64,000 nt of DNA. Source: Neorhizobium galegae bv. officinalis (GTDB taxonomy: Bacteria > Pseudomonadota > Alphaproteobacteria > Rhizobiales > Rhizobiaceae). The position numbers and the translations under genes are program-made. The stretch lies in the NCBI GenBank assembly GCA_000985875.1, contig CCRI01000001.1:62001-126000 (forward strand), read 5' to 3'. The notes below the pieces were generated by a model that did not search any database, was not told the DNA's origin, and saw only the letters and a list, made by a program, of their open reading frames with translations. Numbering within the stretch: the first letter of the stretch is position 1; the number at the start of each line of letters is the position of its first letter. Below, piece after piece: positions 18,367 through 26,705 of the stretch.

Positions 18367-19416
18367 ATGACTCTCTCGCGTCGTACATTCAACAAGCTGA
18401 TTGCCGGTGCCGGCCTTGCCGCACCGTTCCACATCATCCGTCCCGCCGCCGCTCAGGAGCCCAAGAAGGGCGACGAACTCGTCGTCGGCATCTGGGGCGG
18501 CGCTCAGGAAAAGATCGTCAAGGAACACGTCGAGAAGCCGCTGGTCGAGAAATACGGCTGCAAGGTCAGCTACGTCCTCGGCGGCACCGGCGATCGCCGT
18601 GCCCGCGCCTATGCCGAGCGCGGCCGCCCGAGCTTCGACGTGCTCTACCTCAACATCTTCGAAAGCCGGCAGGCCGTGAAGGACGGCGTGACCCAGGCGC
18701 CGACGCCGGCCGTCAAGAACTTCGAGGCTCTCTATCCGAGCGCGCGCAAGGGCGGTTACGGCGTTGCCTTCAACCCCTGCACGATCGTCTATAACAAGAC
18801 CAAGGCGTCGAAGCCGATCACCTCCTGGAAGGACATGTGGAACCCGGAATGGAAGGGCCGCATCGCCTGGCCGGACGGTCTCGGCGCCGAAGGCATTTCC
18901 GCGCTGATGATGGCTGCCCGCGTCTGGGGCGGTGACGAGAAGAATGCCGACATCGCCTTCGAAAAGGTCAAGGAACTGAAGCCATTCGCGGCGATCCAGG
19001 GCAGCCAGGCGCAGCTCTTCGAAATGTTCGACCAGAAGCTCGCCGACCTTTCGGTCGAGTTCGGCAGTTTTACCCAGTCCTATGTGGAATCGCGCAATCC
19101 GAATATTGCGATCGCCAAGCCGGTCGAGGGGCAGGCGCTTTCGATGAACGTCGCCTGCATCACCGAGGGCACCAAGAACCAGAAGCTCGCCGAAGAGTGG
19201 ATCAACCTGCATCTCTCCGAGCCCTGCATGCTCGCCTATGCGCGCCAGATCTATTATTCCCCAACCGTCAGCAACATCACGGTCCCGGACGATCTCAAGT
19301 CGAAGCTCGTGCTCGGCGATGCCGATGTCGCCAAGCTCGTCGATTTCGATTGGGACGTGATCAATGCCAGCCGCGCCAAGTGGCAGGCGAAATACGATCG
19401 GGAGATCGCGGGATGA
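18367..19416 (+). CDS. Extracellular solute-binding protein (PotD/family 1-like)
   Basis: 349 residues. The N-terminus MTLSRRTFNKLIAGAGLAA has a twin-arginine (SRRTF) signal with cleavage likely after AAAQ near residue 30, so folded export by Tat is expected. The mature part has the PotD/AfuA-like pattern VVGIWGGAQEKIVKEHVEKP, FDVLYLNIFE, SWKDMWNPEWKGRIAWPD and ACITEGTKNQKLAEEWINLHLS. Ligand unknown: polyamine, iron chelate or a substrate of the neighbouring hydrolases. Confidence 0.9.
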   Translation: MTLSRRTFNKLIAGAGLAAPFHIIRPAAAQEPKKGDELVVGIWGGAQEKIVKEHVEKPLVEKYGCKVSYVLGGTGDRRARAYAERGRPSFDVLYLNIFESRQAVKDGVTQAPTPAVKNFEALYPSARKGGYGVAFNPCTIVYNKTKASKPITSWKDMWNPEWKGRIAWPDGLGAEGISALMMAARVWGGDEKNADIAFEKVKELKPFAAIQGSQAQLFEMFDQKLADLSVEFGSFTQSYVESRNPNIAIAKPVEGQALSMNVACITEGTKNQKLAEEWINLHLSEPCMLAYARQIYYSPTVSNITVPDDLKSKLVLGDADVAKLVDFDWDVINASRAKWQAKYDREIAG

Positions 19417-21101
19417 ACCGTTGGATCGGACCGGCGCTTGCAGCGCCGGTCACCCTTTGGCTGCTTCTGTCCTTTGCGGCGCCGATGTTCGTGGTCCTCG
19501 TGCTCTCCCTGCACGAGTATCCCGATCCTTTCGGCCCGCTGTTCCTGGCGCCGTCGATCGCCCAGTTCCGGGATATCGTCTCCGACAGTTTCTATTTCGG
19601 CGTCGTTTCCGAAACCATCCTGCTCGGCCTCGGCGTTACGGTGATCACCGCGCTTCTCGGTTATCCGCTCGCCCACTGGCTGGCGCGGATGCCGGTAAAA
19701 TACCGCGCTGCCGCCTTCGCCGTCATCCTCATTCCGCTGCTCACCAATGTCGTGGTGCGCTCGCTCGGCATCATCCTGCTGCTTGCGCCGGAAGGGCTGA
19801 TCAATTCGGTCACCGGCCTGATCGGCATCCCGCCGGCGAGATACATGCTGTTCACCCATGGCGCGGTCGCCGTCGCGCTTGCGCAGGTGTTTCTGCCGTT
19901 CATGGTGCTGGCGCTTTACGACAACCTGCAGAATACGTCTCCCCGCGTGCATGAGGCGGCCCAGAGCCTTGGCGCGTCTCCGGCGGTCCGGTTCCTCACG
20001 GTGGACCTGCCGCTTTCGCTGCCGGGCCTGCGGTCCGGCGCCATCATCGTTTTCCTGATGGCGACCACGGCCTATGTGTCCGCGTCGCTGCTCGGCGGCA
20101 AGAAGGTCTGGACCACAGGTATGCTGGTGCTGCAGGAGGCGATCAAGAACCTCAACGCGCCGCTTGCCGCAGCACTTGCGATCATCATGACCGTGACCGG
20201 TCTCGCGTTTGCGGCGCTCTGCGCCTATCTCCTCAACCGCCTCATGCCGTGGCTGAAGGGCAAGCCCAGCAATCCGTGGAGCATTCCGCGCTGGATCGTG
20301 CCGGTCATCGACATTCTCGGGCCGATCGTTTCGAAACTGCTGCTCGCCACCTCGCTGCTGCTCCTGCTGCTGCCGCTGGTGCTGGTCTGCATCCAGAGTT
20401 TCAACGACGTGCCGCAGGCGACCGCGTCCGGCTTCCGGGGTTTCACGCTGAAATGGTACGAAGCGGTGTTCTTTGCGGGAACCTATGCGGATGCCTTCTG
20501 GGTGTCGGTGCGGCTTGCCGTGACCTCGATGCTGGTGGCGCTGGCGCTCTCGCTGCCGGCGGCGTTTGCGCTCGCCCGTTATCCGTTCAAGGGCCGCTCG
20601 GCGCTTCTGACCTTCTGGCTGCTGCCGATGTCGCTGCCGCATGTGGCGATCGGCGTCGGCATGCTGCGGCTGCTGCAGATCTACCTGATCATCCCACCCT
20701 TTCTCGGCCTCGTGGCGATCCACGTGATCGTCATCCTTCCCTTCGCCATCACGCTTCTGACCACGTCGGTCATGGGGCTCGACCGGGCGCAGGAAGAGGC
20801 GGCGGCAAGCCTCGGGGCAAGCCCGGCGCGACGGTTCTTGCTGATCATCATGCCGGGCCTGGCGCCGGGACTGTTTGCCGCCGGCATCGTCGGCTTCCTC
20901 CTGAGCTTCGGCGAGGTGACGGTGACGAGCTTCCTCACCACCGCCCGCCTGACGACGCTGCCGGTCCGCATCTATTCGGAATCGACCTTCAGCCTGGAGC
21001 CGACCGCGCATGCGATCTCGGCCGTGCTGATCGTCTTCACGGTCATCGCGCTGGTGCTGGTGGGCAGGGTGGTCCGTCTCGACAGGCTCTACGCGCGCTG
21101 A
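19413..21101 (+). CDS. Fused ABC transporter permease with two transmembrane domains
   Basis: 562 residues, about twice the length of PotB or PotC. Two complete BPD_transp_1 modules occur in one chain: the first EAA loop is HEAAQSLGASPAVRF (about 183-197), the second is EEAAASLGASPARRF (about 465-480), each in the middle of about six hydrophobic helices. A single polypeptide thus replaces the usual PotB-PotC heterodimer, as in Fbp/Sfu-type iron importers. ATG 19413 overlaps the stop of the binding protein gene (ATGA). Last gene of the run that starts at 13343. Confidence 0.93.
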   Translation: MNRWIGPALAAPVTLWLLLSFAAPMFVVLVLSLHEYPDPFGPLFLAPSIAQFRDIVSDSFYFGVVSETILLGLGVTVITALLGYPLAHWLARMPVKYRAAAFAVILIPLLTNVVVRSLGIILLLAPEGLINSVTGLIGIPPARYMLFTHGAVAVALAQVFLPFMVLALYDNLQNTSPRVHEAAQSLGASPAVRFLTVDLPLSLPGLRSGAIIVFLMATTAYVSASLLGGKKVWTTGMLVLQEAIKNLNAPLAAALAIIMTVTGLAFAALCAYLLNRLMPWLKGKPSNPWSIPRWIVPVIDILGPIVSKLLLATSLLLLLLPLVLVCIQSFNDVPQATASGFRGFTLKWYEAVFFAGTYADAFWVSVRLAVTSMLVALALSLPAAFALARYPFKGRSALLTFWLLPMSLPHVAIGVGMLRLLQIYLIIPPFLGLVAIHVIVILPFAITLLTTSVMGLDRAQEEAAASLGASPARRFLLIIMPGLAPGLFAAGIVGFLLSFGEVTVTSFLTTARLTTLPVRIYSESTFSLEPTAHAISAVLIVFTVIALVLVGRVVRLDRLYAR

Positions 21102-21169
21102 ATTGGAAACGATGGCGGGCCGGCCGGCCCGCTTGACAGGCATACTGAAAACCGACAGTTATCGTCCTA

Positions 21170-21256
21170 TTCCGAGGGGAGCATCTTGACGATGCTGAGA
21201 TGGCGCTGAGCCGGACCCTTGAACCTGATCCGGGTCATGCCGGCGTAGGAACGGAA
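21170..21256 (+). promoter_or_regulatory. TPP riboswitch (THI element)
   Basis: Contains the conserved blocks GAGGGGAGC, GCTGAGATGGCGC, ACCCTTGAACCTGATCCGGGTCATGCCGGCGTAGGAACGG in correct order, all characteristic of the thiamine pyrophosphate aptamer. P1 is closed by TTCCG (21170-21174) with CGGAA (21252-21256). It controls the thiXY transport genes that follow and should lower their expression when TPP is plentiful. Confidence 0.96.
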
Positions 21257-21298
21257 ATAGGCGTCACAAGACGATTTTTCTCTTCTCCGCTTCACCTG

Positions 21299-21327
21299 GA
21301 TCTCCGTGATTGACTGATCTGGAGATC
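21299..21327 (+). promoter_or_regulatory. Putative expression platform: hairpin masking a ribosome site
   Basis: GATCTCC (21299-21305) pairs perfectly with GGAGATC (21321-21327). The right arm contains the GGAG that is 8 bases before ATG 21333, so the folded form would hide that start. A translational rather than transcriptional switch is suggested, because no T-run follows. The pairing to the aptamer itself was not modelled. Confidence 0.55.
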
Positions 21328-21332
21328 GACCG

Positions 21333-21398
21333 ATGACATCCATTCTTTCCGTTGTCCCAAAAGGATATCCGGCCGTCGCGTCTGGATTCGACGCGTAG
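21333..21398 (+). CDS. Short upstream ORF in the riboswitch leader (21 codons)
   Basis: ATG 21333 has a good ribosome site (GGAG, 8 bases) and encodes MTSILSVVPKGYPAVASGFD plus one Ala before TAG at 21396. The stop is 4 bases before ATG 21403 of thiX, so it could act as a leader whose translation is coupled to thiX. It might instead be the real thiX start separated by a frameshift. No family resemblance, so function is uncertain. Confidence 0.4.
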   Translation: MTSILSVVPKGYPAVASGFDA

Positions 21399-21402
21399 CA
21401 TC

Positions 21403-22185
21403 ATGCGCGCCTCCCATGCGCTCCTTGGCCTCGTCCTGCTTGTGGCTTTCTGGCAGGCCGGCGTCTGGTTGTTCGCTCCACCCCGCTATATTCTGCCGTC
21501 TCCGACTGCGGTCGCTTCCGCATTCCTACGGCAGCCGGGTTTCCTGCTGCAAAACAGTCTCGTCACGCTGACGGAAATCGTGTTCGGGCTCGTGATCGGT
21601 GCCGGTCTCGGGATCGCCACCGCTTTCGGTGTCGCGGCGCTGCCGCGGCTTGGCCGGCTCGTCTGGCCTATGGTGCTGATCCTGCAGGCCTTCCCCGTCT
21701 TCGTGCTGGCGCCCATCCTGGTTCTCTGGCTCGGTTTCGGCCTCGCTTCGAAAGTGGCGATGACGACGATCATCATCTTCTTTCCGGTCGCCTCCGCCTT
21801 GGCCGACGGTCTTCGCCGCACCGATCAGGAAATCCTCGATGCCGTTTCTCTGGAGGGCGCCTCGCACTGGCAGACGCTGGTGTCGATGCGCGTGCCGCTG
21901 GCGATCCCGAGCCTCGTCTCGGGCCTCAGGGTCGCGGCGCCGCTGGCGCCGCTCGGCGCGGTGGTCGGCGAATGGGTCGGCGCGTCCGGCGGGCTCGGTT
22001 TCGTGATGGTCCAGGCCAATGCGCGCATGCAGACCGATACGGTGTTCGCGGCCATGACCATACTCGCCATCCTCACCCTTATTTTGCGGCTTTTCATCGA
22101 CCGGCTGACGGCCGGTCTCGCTCCGTGGGCCAGCGAAGCCGATCCTTCATCCTCATCCGCATCAAGGAGTTCCGTCCGATCATGA
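21403..22185 (+). CDS. thiX: ABC transporter permease for thiamine precursor (ThiX-like)
   Basis: 260 residues with about six membrane helices and the EAA-type loop ILDAVSLEGASHWQTLVSMRVPLAIPSLVSGLRVAAPLAPLG, characteristic of SsuC/TauC/ThiX permeases. Placed behind a TPP riboswitch and before ThiY, so it most likely imports the pyrimidine moiety of thiamine or a salvage product (formyl-amino-HMP). ATG 21403 is preferred; a TTG at 21352 would extend the frame by 17 residues but has no ribosome site. Overlaps thiY by 4 bases. Confidence 0.85.
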   Translation: MRASHALLGLVLLVAFWQAGVWLFAPPRYILPSPTAVASAFLRQPGFLLQNSLVTLTEIVFGLVIGAGLGIATAFGVAALPRLGRLVWPMVLILQAFPVFVLAPILVLWLGFGLASKVAMTTIIIFFPVASALADGLRRTDQEILDAVSLEGASHWQTLVSMRVPLAIPSLVSGLRVAAPLAPLGAVVGEWVGASGGLGFVMVQANARMQTDTVFAAMTILAILTLILRLFIDRLTAGLAPWASEADPSSSSASRSSVRS

Positions 22186-23126
22186 TCCGTTTCCTCACCG
22201 CGTCTTTCATCGCGCTGGCAGGCCTTGCCGCGCCGGCTCCCTCCCAGGCGGCCGACAAGCTGAGCGTGCTGCTCGAATGGTTCGTCAATCCGGATCACGC
22301 GCCGATGGTCATCGCCAAGGAGCGTGGGCTGTTTGCCGATGCGAACCTCGATGTTGAGCTGATCCCGCCATCCGATCCGTCGGCGGTGCCGCGTTTGGTT
22401 TCCGCAGGCCAGGCCGACATCGGCATCCACTACCAGCCCAATCTCTACCTCGACCATGAGGCGGGCCTGCCGCTGGTGCGGTTCGGCACGCTGGTCGAAA
22501 CTCCGCTCAACACCGTCACGGTTCTGGCGGACGGTCCGATCAAGAGCCTCAAGGACCTGAAGGGCAAGAAGGTCGGCTTCTCCGTCACCGGTTTCGAGGA
22601 TGCCATGCTGAAGCGCATGCTGGCCTCGGAAGGTCTTTCCAACGACGACGTGGAACTGATCAACGTCAATTTCTCCCTGTCGCCGTCGCTGATCGGCGGC
22701 AAGGTCGATGCGACGCTCGGCGGGTTCCGCAATTTCGAGCTGACCCAGATGAAACTGGAAGGCCATGCGGGCCGTGCATTTTTCCCGGAAGAGCACGGCG
22801 TTCCGGCCTACGATGAGCTGATCTTCGTCACCCGCCGCGATTTTGCCGCCGACAGCCGGCTGCCGCGCTTCCTGCACGCGGTCGAGCAGGCGTCGATCTT
22901 CATCACCAACCATCCGCAGGAAGCCTGGCAGCTTTTCATCAAGGCCTATCCGAACCTCGACGACGAACTGAACCGCACGGCATTCTTCGACACGCTGCCG
23001 CGCTTTGCCAAGCGCCCGGCCGCACTTGACTACGGCCGCTACCAGCGTTTCGCCGCCTTCATGCAGGAAATGGGGCTGATCAAGAGCGTGCCACCTGTCG
23101 CCGACGTCGCGGTCGAAATCAGGTAG
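22182..23126 (+). CDS. thiY: Thiamine pyrimidine precursor-binding protein ThiY (NMT1/THI5-like)
   Basis: 314 residues. Sec signal peptide at 1-24 (ALAGLAAPAPSQAAD). The mature protein has the NMT1/THI5 pattern LLEWFVNPDHAPMVIAKERGLFADANLDVELIPPSDPS, which includes the residues that hold the pyrimidine ring, and LKDLKGKKVGFSVTGFED. Known ThiY proteins bind N-formyl-4-amino-5-aminomethyl-2-methylpyrimidine. No ATPase (ThiZ) gene follows; the next gene is nadQ, so the ATPase must be encoded elsewhere. Confidence 0.9.
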   Translation: MIRFLTASFIALAGLAAPAPSQAADKLSVLLEWFVNPDHAPMVIAKERGLFADANLDVELIPPSDPSAVPRLVSAGQADIGIHYQPNLYLDHEAGLPLVRFGTLVETPLNTVTVLADGPIKSLKDLKGKKVGFSVTGFEDAMLKRMLASEGLSNDDVELINVNFSLSPSLIGGKVDATLGGFRNFELTQMKLEGHAGRAFFPEEHGVPAYDELIFVTRRDFAADSRLPRFLHAVEQASIFITNHPQEAWQLFIKAYPNLDDELNRTAFFDTLPRFAKRPAALDYGRYQRFAAFMQEMGLIKSVPPVADVAVEIR

Positions 23127-23157
23127 GCCAAGTCGCTGATATTGTTTGATTTGAACG

Positions 23158-23216
23158 CCGGGGTTCGCGTAACGTGATTTCCATGCCAGATAGGCTTTCA
23201 ACGTTACGGACCCCGG
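23158..23216 (+). promoter_or_regulatory. Long inverted repeat between thiY and nadQ
   Basis: The arms CCGGGGTTCGCGTAACGT (23158-23175) and ACGTTACGGACCCCGG (23201-23216) pair over about 16 bases with a 2-base bulge and a 25-base loop. The right arm touches the GGAG of the nadQ ribosome site. It could end the thiXY transcript (no T-run seen) or control nadQ translation, or be a protein-binding site. Confidence 0.5.
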
Positions 23217-23223
23217 AGTTTGC

Positions 23224-24126
23224 TTGACCATCGGACTTGCCCATGCGGAACTGATCGCGGTTCTTTCCGCCGTCACCGGCGACGAGCCGCGCGTGATGAC
23301 GGTTCGCTCCGGAGATGCGCTTCCGTCCGGGCCTTTCGAGCTCGGCCACCGGAGCCTTCAGGCCGGGCTGCGGGAATGGGTTAGGGACCAGACCGGCCAT
23401 CCGCTCGGTTATCTCGAACAGCTCTATACATTTGCCGACCGCGACCGGACCCACGAGGATGCCGAGGGGCGGACGATCTCGATCAGCTATCTCGGCCTCG
23501 TCCGCGAACAGGCCGCACCCGGCGCCGGCAAACCGGGCTGGCACGGCTGGTACGAATATTTCCCCTGGGAAGATCATCGCAGGGGTGGGCCGGATATTCT
23601 GGCCGACATCACCGGGCGTCTTGAGGGTTGGATCGCCTCGGAACCAGCACGCCGCGAGCACCGCCAGCGCCGCGTCGATTTCGCCTTCGGCCTCGGTGGC
23701 GCCGTCTGGAACGAGGATCTTGGCCTGCAGCGCTATGAGCTGATGTACGAGGCGGGGTTGGTGACCGAGGCGGGCTGCCCGCCGGCCAAAAGTTTCGGCC
23801 GTTCGATGTTTGCCGATCACCGCCGTATCCTGGCGACAGGCATTGCGCGGCTGCGCGCCAAGATCAAATACCGCCCGGTCGTCTTCGAATTGATGCCGGA
23901 GAGTTTTACGCTGTCGCAATTGCAGCGCACCGTCGAGGCGCTGGCGGGGCTCACCCTGCACAAGCCGAATTTTCGCCGGCTGATCGACCAGCAGGAGCTG
24001 ATCGAGGAAACCGGCGAGGCGACCAGCGAGACGGGCGGCCGGCCGGCCAAGCTTTTCCGCTACCGTCACGCGGTCCTCGAAGAGCGTGCGCTGTCCGGTT
24101 CAAAACTTCCGCTTTCACGCAATTGA
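23224..24126 (+). CDS. nadQ: NadQ-type transcriptional regulator of NAD biosynthesis
   Basis: 300 residues. The N-terminal part (about 1-160) has a degenerate Nudix-like fold seen in FADRDRT and LVREQAAPGAGKPGWHGWYEYFPWEDHRRG, lacking a canonical Nudix box. The C-terminal winged helix (about 215-295) contains VVFELMPESFTLSQLQRTVEALAGLTLHKPNFRRLIDQQELIEETG and GGRPAKLFRYR, as in NrtR/NadQ proteins. It sits directly upstream of nadABC with palindromes between. Repression of nad genes when NAD is sufficient is the known role of this family in alphaproteobacteria. TTG 23224 with GGAG 5 bases upstream is the start. Confidence 0.82.
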   Translation: MTIGLAHAELIAVLSAVTGDEPRVMTVRSGDALPSGPFELGHRSLQAGLREWVRDQTGHPLGYLEQLYTFADRDRTHEDAEGRTISISYLGLVREQAAPGAGKPGWHGWYEYFPWEDHRRGGPDILADITGRLEGWIASEPARREHRQRRVDFAFGLGGAVWNEDLGLQRYELMYEAGLVTEAGCPPAKSFGRSMFADHRRILATGIARLRAKIKYRPVVFELMPESFTLSQLQRTVEALAGLTLHKPNFRRLIDQQELIEETGEATSETGGRPAKLFRYRHAVLEERALSGSKLPLSRN

Positions 24127-24132
24127 CATAAA

Positions 24133-24181
24133 CTCGAATCGAGAATATCTCTTTGCGCCGGATATACTCACTTCGAGTATA
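24133..24181 (+). promoter_or_regulatory. Two palindromic operator candidates in front of nadA
   Basis: TATACTC (24163-24169) and GAGTATA (24175-24181) form a perfect 7-base inverted repeat with spacer ACTTC, directly upstream of the nadA ribosome site AAAAGGAG. A second, shorter palindrome CTCGA-A-TCGAG lies at 24133-24143. Both share the core ACTC...GAG. By position they are likely NadQ sites; I cannot confirm the consensus. Confidence 0.65.
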
Positions 24182-24194
24182 AAAGGAGCTGTTC

Positions 24195-25166
24195 ATGAAT
24201 TCTCCGGTTTCGGTTTCCCAGCTTTACGACCGTGTCAGCCGCGTCATCCCGAAGGCGGAGTGGATGAGCTACGAGGCGGATGTCGCAGCGATCCTTGAAC
24301 TCAAGCGCACCCGCAACGCCGTCATCCTCGCTCACAACTACCAGACGCCGGAAATCTTCCATGGCGTTGCGGATATCGTCGGCGACAGCCTCGCGCTCGC
24401 CCGCAAGGCGATCGACGTGGATGCGGATGTCATCGTGCTCGCCGGCGTCCACTTCATGGCGGAGACGGCAAAGCTGCTCAATCCGGGGAAGACAGTGTTG
24501 ATCCCGGACATGGCGGCGGGCTGTTCGCTGGCGGATTCGATCACGCCGGAAGACATCGCGTTGCTGCGGCAGGCGCATCCGGGCGTGCCGATCGTCACCT
24601 ATGTGAACACCTCGGCGGCGGTGAAGGCGGCGTCCGATATCTGCTGCACCTCCGGCAATGCCAAGCAGGTGGTGGAATCGCTCGGCGTTCCGAAAGTGCT
24701 GATGATCCCGGACGAATATCTGGCGCAGAACGTGGCGCGGGAGACGAATGTCGAGATCATCGCCTGGCATGGCCATTGCGAGGTGCACGAGCTGTTCAAT
24801 GCGCAGGATGTCCGCGATCTTCGCGAGGCACATCCGGGCGTCGTGGTTCTGGCGCATCCGGAATGCCCGCCGGAAGTGGTCGCAGAGGCCGACTTTGCCG
24901 GTTCGACTGCCGTCATGTCGGACTATGTCGGCCAAAAGAAGCCGGCCCGCGTCGTGCTTCTAACGGAATGCTCGATGAGCGACAATGTCGCCGTGCATCA
25001 TCCGGATGTGGAATTCGTGCGGCCCTGCAATCTCTGCCCGCACATGAAGCGCATCACGCTCGGCAATATCCGCAAGGCGCTTGAGGAGAACCAGCACGAG
25101 GTGACGGTTGATCCGTCGATCGCCGTTGCCGCCCGCCGCGCGGTCGAGAGGATGCTCGCCATATGA
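24195..25166 (+). CDS. nadA: Quinolinate synthase
   Basis: Condenses iminoaspartate with dihydroxyacetone phosphate to quinolinate using a [4Fe-4S] cluster. 323 residues with the family motifs [77 protein letters not shown] and [11 protein letters not shown]. The three cluster cysteines are in the CSLAD, HPEC and CNLC contexts. AGGAGCT stands before ATG 24195. Overlaps nadB by 4 bases. Confidence 0.97.
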   Translation: MNSPVSVSQLYDRVSRVIPKAEWMSYEADVAAILELKRTRNAVILAHNYQTPEIFHGVADIVGDSLALARKAIDVDADVIVLAGVHFMAETAKLLNPGKTVLIPDMAAGCSLADSITPEDIALLRQAHPGVPIVTYVNTSAAVKAASDICCTSGNAKQVVESLGVPKVLMIPDEYLAQNVARETNVEIIAWHGHCEVHELFNAQDVRDLREAHPGVVVLAHPECPPEVVAEADFAGSTAVMSDYVGQKKPARVVLLTECSMSDNVAVHHPDVEFVRPCNLCPHMKRITLGNIRKALEENQHEVTVDPSIAVAARRAVERMLAI

Positions 25167-26704
25167 CCGAGATCCTCGACCATCTCTCCGGCCGCGTCGC
25201 GATCGTCGGCAGCGGTCTGGCGGGGCTGGTGACGGCGCTGACCTTGGCGCCGCAGCCCGTCGTCCTGATCACTCGCGCGGCGCTGGGTGCGGAAACATCC
25301 AGCGCCTGGGCACAGGGCGGTATTGCGGCGAGCCTCGGCACCGACGACAGCGCGGACCTGCATCTGGCGGATACGCTCGCAGCCGGCGACGGACTTTGTG
25401 ATCCGAGTGTCGCGGCTTCGATCCTGAGGCAAGCCCCCAACGCCATCGCCATCCTGGAAAAATTCGGTGTCCGTTTCGACCGGGCCGCCGACGGCTCGCT
25501 TTCGCTCGGCCTGGAGGCCGCCCATTCGCGCCGCCGCATCGTGCATGTGGCGGGCGACGGCTCAGGTGCGGCAATCGTCCGGGCTCTGGTCGAGGCTGTC
25601 TCCACAACGCCCTCGATCACGGTGCTTGCCGGTGTCGAGGTGCGGCGACTTCTGATGGAGGACGGCGCGGTGTCCGGCCTGCTCTGCGCGGCGGGCAAGG
25701 GCGCGATCATCCTGCCCACCTCGCGGGTGGTTCTGGCGACCGGCGGTCTCGGCGGGCTTTATGATGCGACCACCAATCCGACCGGCAATTTCGGCCAGGG
25801 CGTGATGCTAGCCGCGCGCGCGGGTGCGGTGCTTGCGGATATGGAATTCGTGCAGTTCCACCCGACTGCGCTCGACTCCGTTCGGCGGCCGCTGGCGTTG
25901 GTGAGCGAAGCCGTGCGGGGGGAAGGGGCGGTGCTCGTCAACGAAAAGGGCGAGCGTTTTCTCGCCCGCGAACCGGGAGCCGAACTGGCTGCGCGGGATA
26001 TCGTGGCACGTGCCATCAGTGCCGAGATCGCCCGCGGCGGGCGCGTCTTTCTCGATGCGCGGCCGGCGCTCGGAACCGGTTTCTCCAGCCGCTTCCCGGC
26101 GATCGACGCACTCTGCCGGGAAGCGAGCGTCGATCCCAATTCCGACCTCATCCCTGTCCGTCCCGCCGTTCATTACCACATGGGCGGCGTAGCAACGGAC
26201 GGGAATGGGCGCAGTTCCATGCCTGGCCTCTGGGTGGTCGGGGAGGCGGCCTCGACCGGTCTCCACGGCGCCAACCGGCTGGCCAGCAATTCGCTGCTCG
26301 AAGCGGCCGTCATGGGTATGCGGGCCGCGCAGGATCTCTCGGCGACCTCCGCCGAAACCGCGTATCGGATTGCCAATGCCGAACTGCCGGTGCCGGCGGA
26401 TATCTCTGCAGTGCGGCCGATCGTGTCGCGGCATCTCGGTGTTCTCCGAAACGCCGGTGCCATCCATGGCGCGATCGCCAGCCTGCTGCCGCTCGTCGAG
26501 AGTGGGGGAGCCGCTGCCGATCCGGCGATTGTCGCTTTTCTGATCGCAGTCTTCGCCTCGCTGCGCAAAGAATCCCGCGGTGCGCATGCCCGCACCGATT
26601 TCCCATTGAAGCTCGCCTATGCGGAGCGGCGGCAGATGTGCTTCGCCGACGCGCTGGAGATCGCCCGCGCGACCGCCTCCCATCCTCTTGCCCGGAGTGC
26701 CTGA
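25163..26704 (+). CDS. nadB: L-aspartate oxidase
   Basis: FAD enzyme that makes iminoaspartate from L-aspartate for NadA. 513 residues: the dinucleotide-binding start [17 protein letters not shown] (about 10-27), [32 protein letters not shown] and [16 protein letters not shown], all diagnostic of the fumarate reductase/NadB group. The C-terminal helical domain is shorter than in Escherichia coli NadB, as is usual in rhizobia. Its stop overlaps the nadC start region. Confidence 0.96.
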   Translation: MTEILDHLSGRVAIVGSGLAGLVTALTLAPQPVVLITRAALGAETSSAWAQGGIAASLGTDDSADLHLADTLAAGDGLCDPSVAASILRQAPNAIAILEKFGVRFDRAADGSLSLGLEAAHSRRRIVHVAGDGSGAAIVRALVEAVSTTPSITVLAGVEVRRLLMEDGAVSGLLCAAGKGAIILPTSRVVLATGGLGGLYDATTNPTGNFGQGVMLAARAGAVLADMEFVQFHPTALDSVRRPLALVSEAVRGEGAVLVNEKGERFLAREPGAELAARDIVARAISAEIARGGRVFLDARPALGTGFSSRFPAIDALCREASVDPNSDLIPVRPAVHYHMGGVATDGNGRSSMPGLWVVGEAASTGLHGANRLASNSLLEAAVMGMRAAQDLSATSAETAYRIANAELPVPADISAVRPIVSRHLGVLRNAGAIHGAIASLLPLVESGGAAADPAIVAFLIAVFASLRKESRGAHARTDFPLKLAYAERRQMCFADALEIARATASHPLARSA

Positions 26705-26705
26705 C

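Noticed and set aside
17299..19212. Very long open frame (637 codons) on the minus strand opposite the ABC transporter and CocE genes
   Set aside because: It mirrors the codon pattern of the real plus-strand genes (high GC, few stops), has no ribosome site or family motif, and the plus-strand genes have clear motifs.
19254..21143. 629-codon frame on the minus strand opposite the fused permease
   Set aside because: Low-complexity Arg/Glu/Gln-rich product typical of antisense shadows in high-GC DNA.
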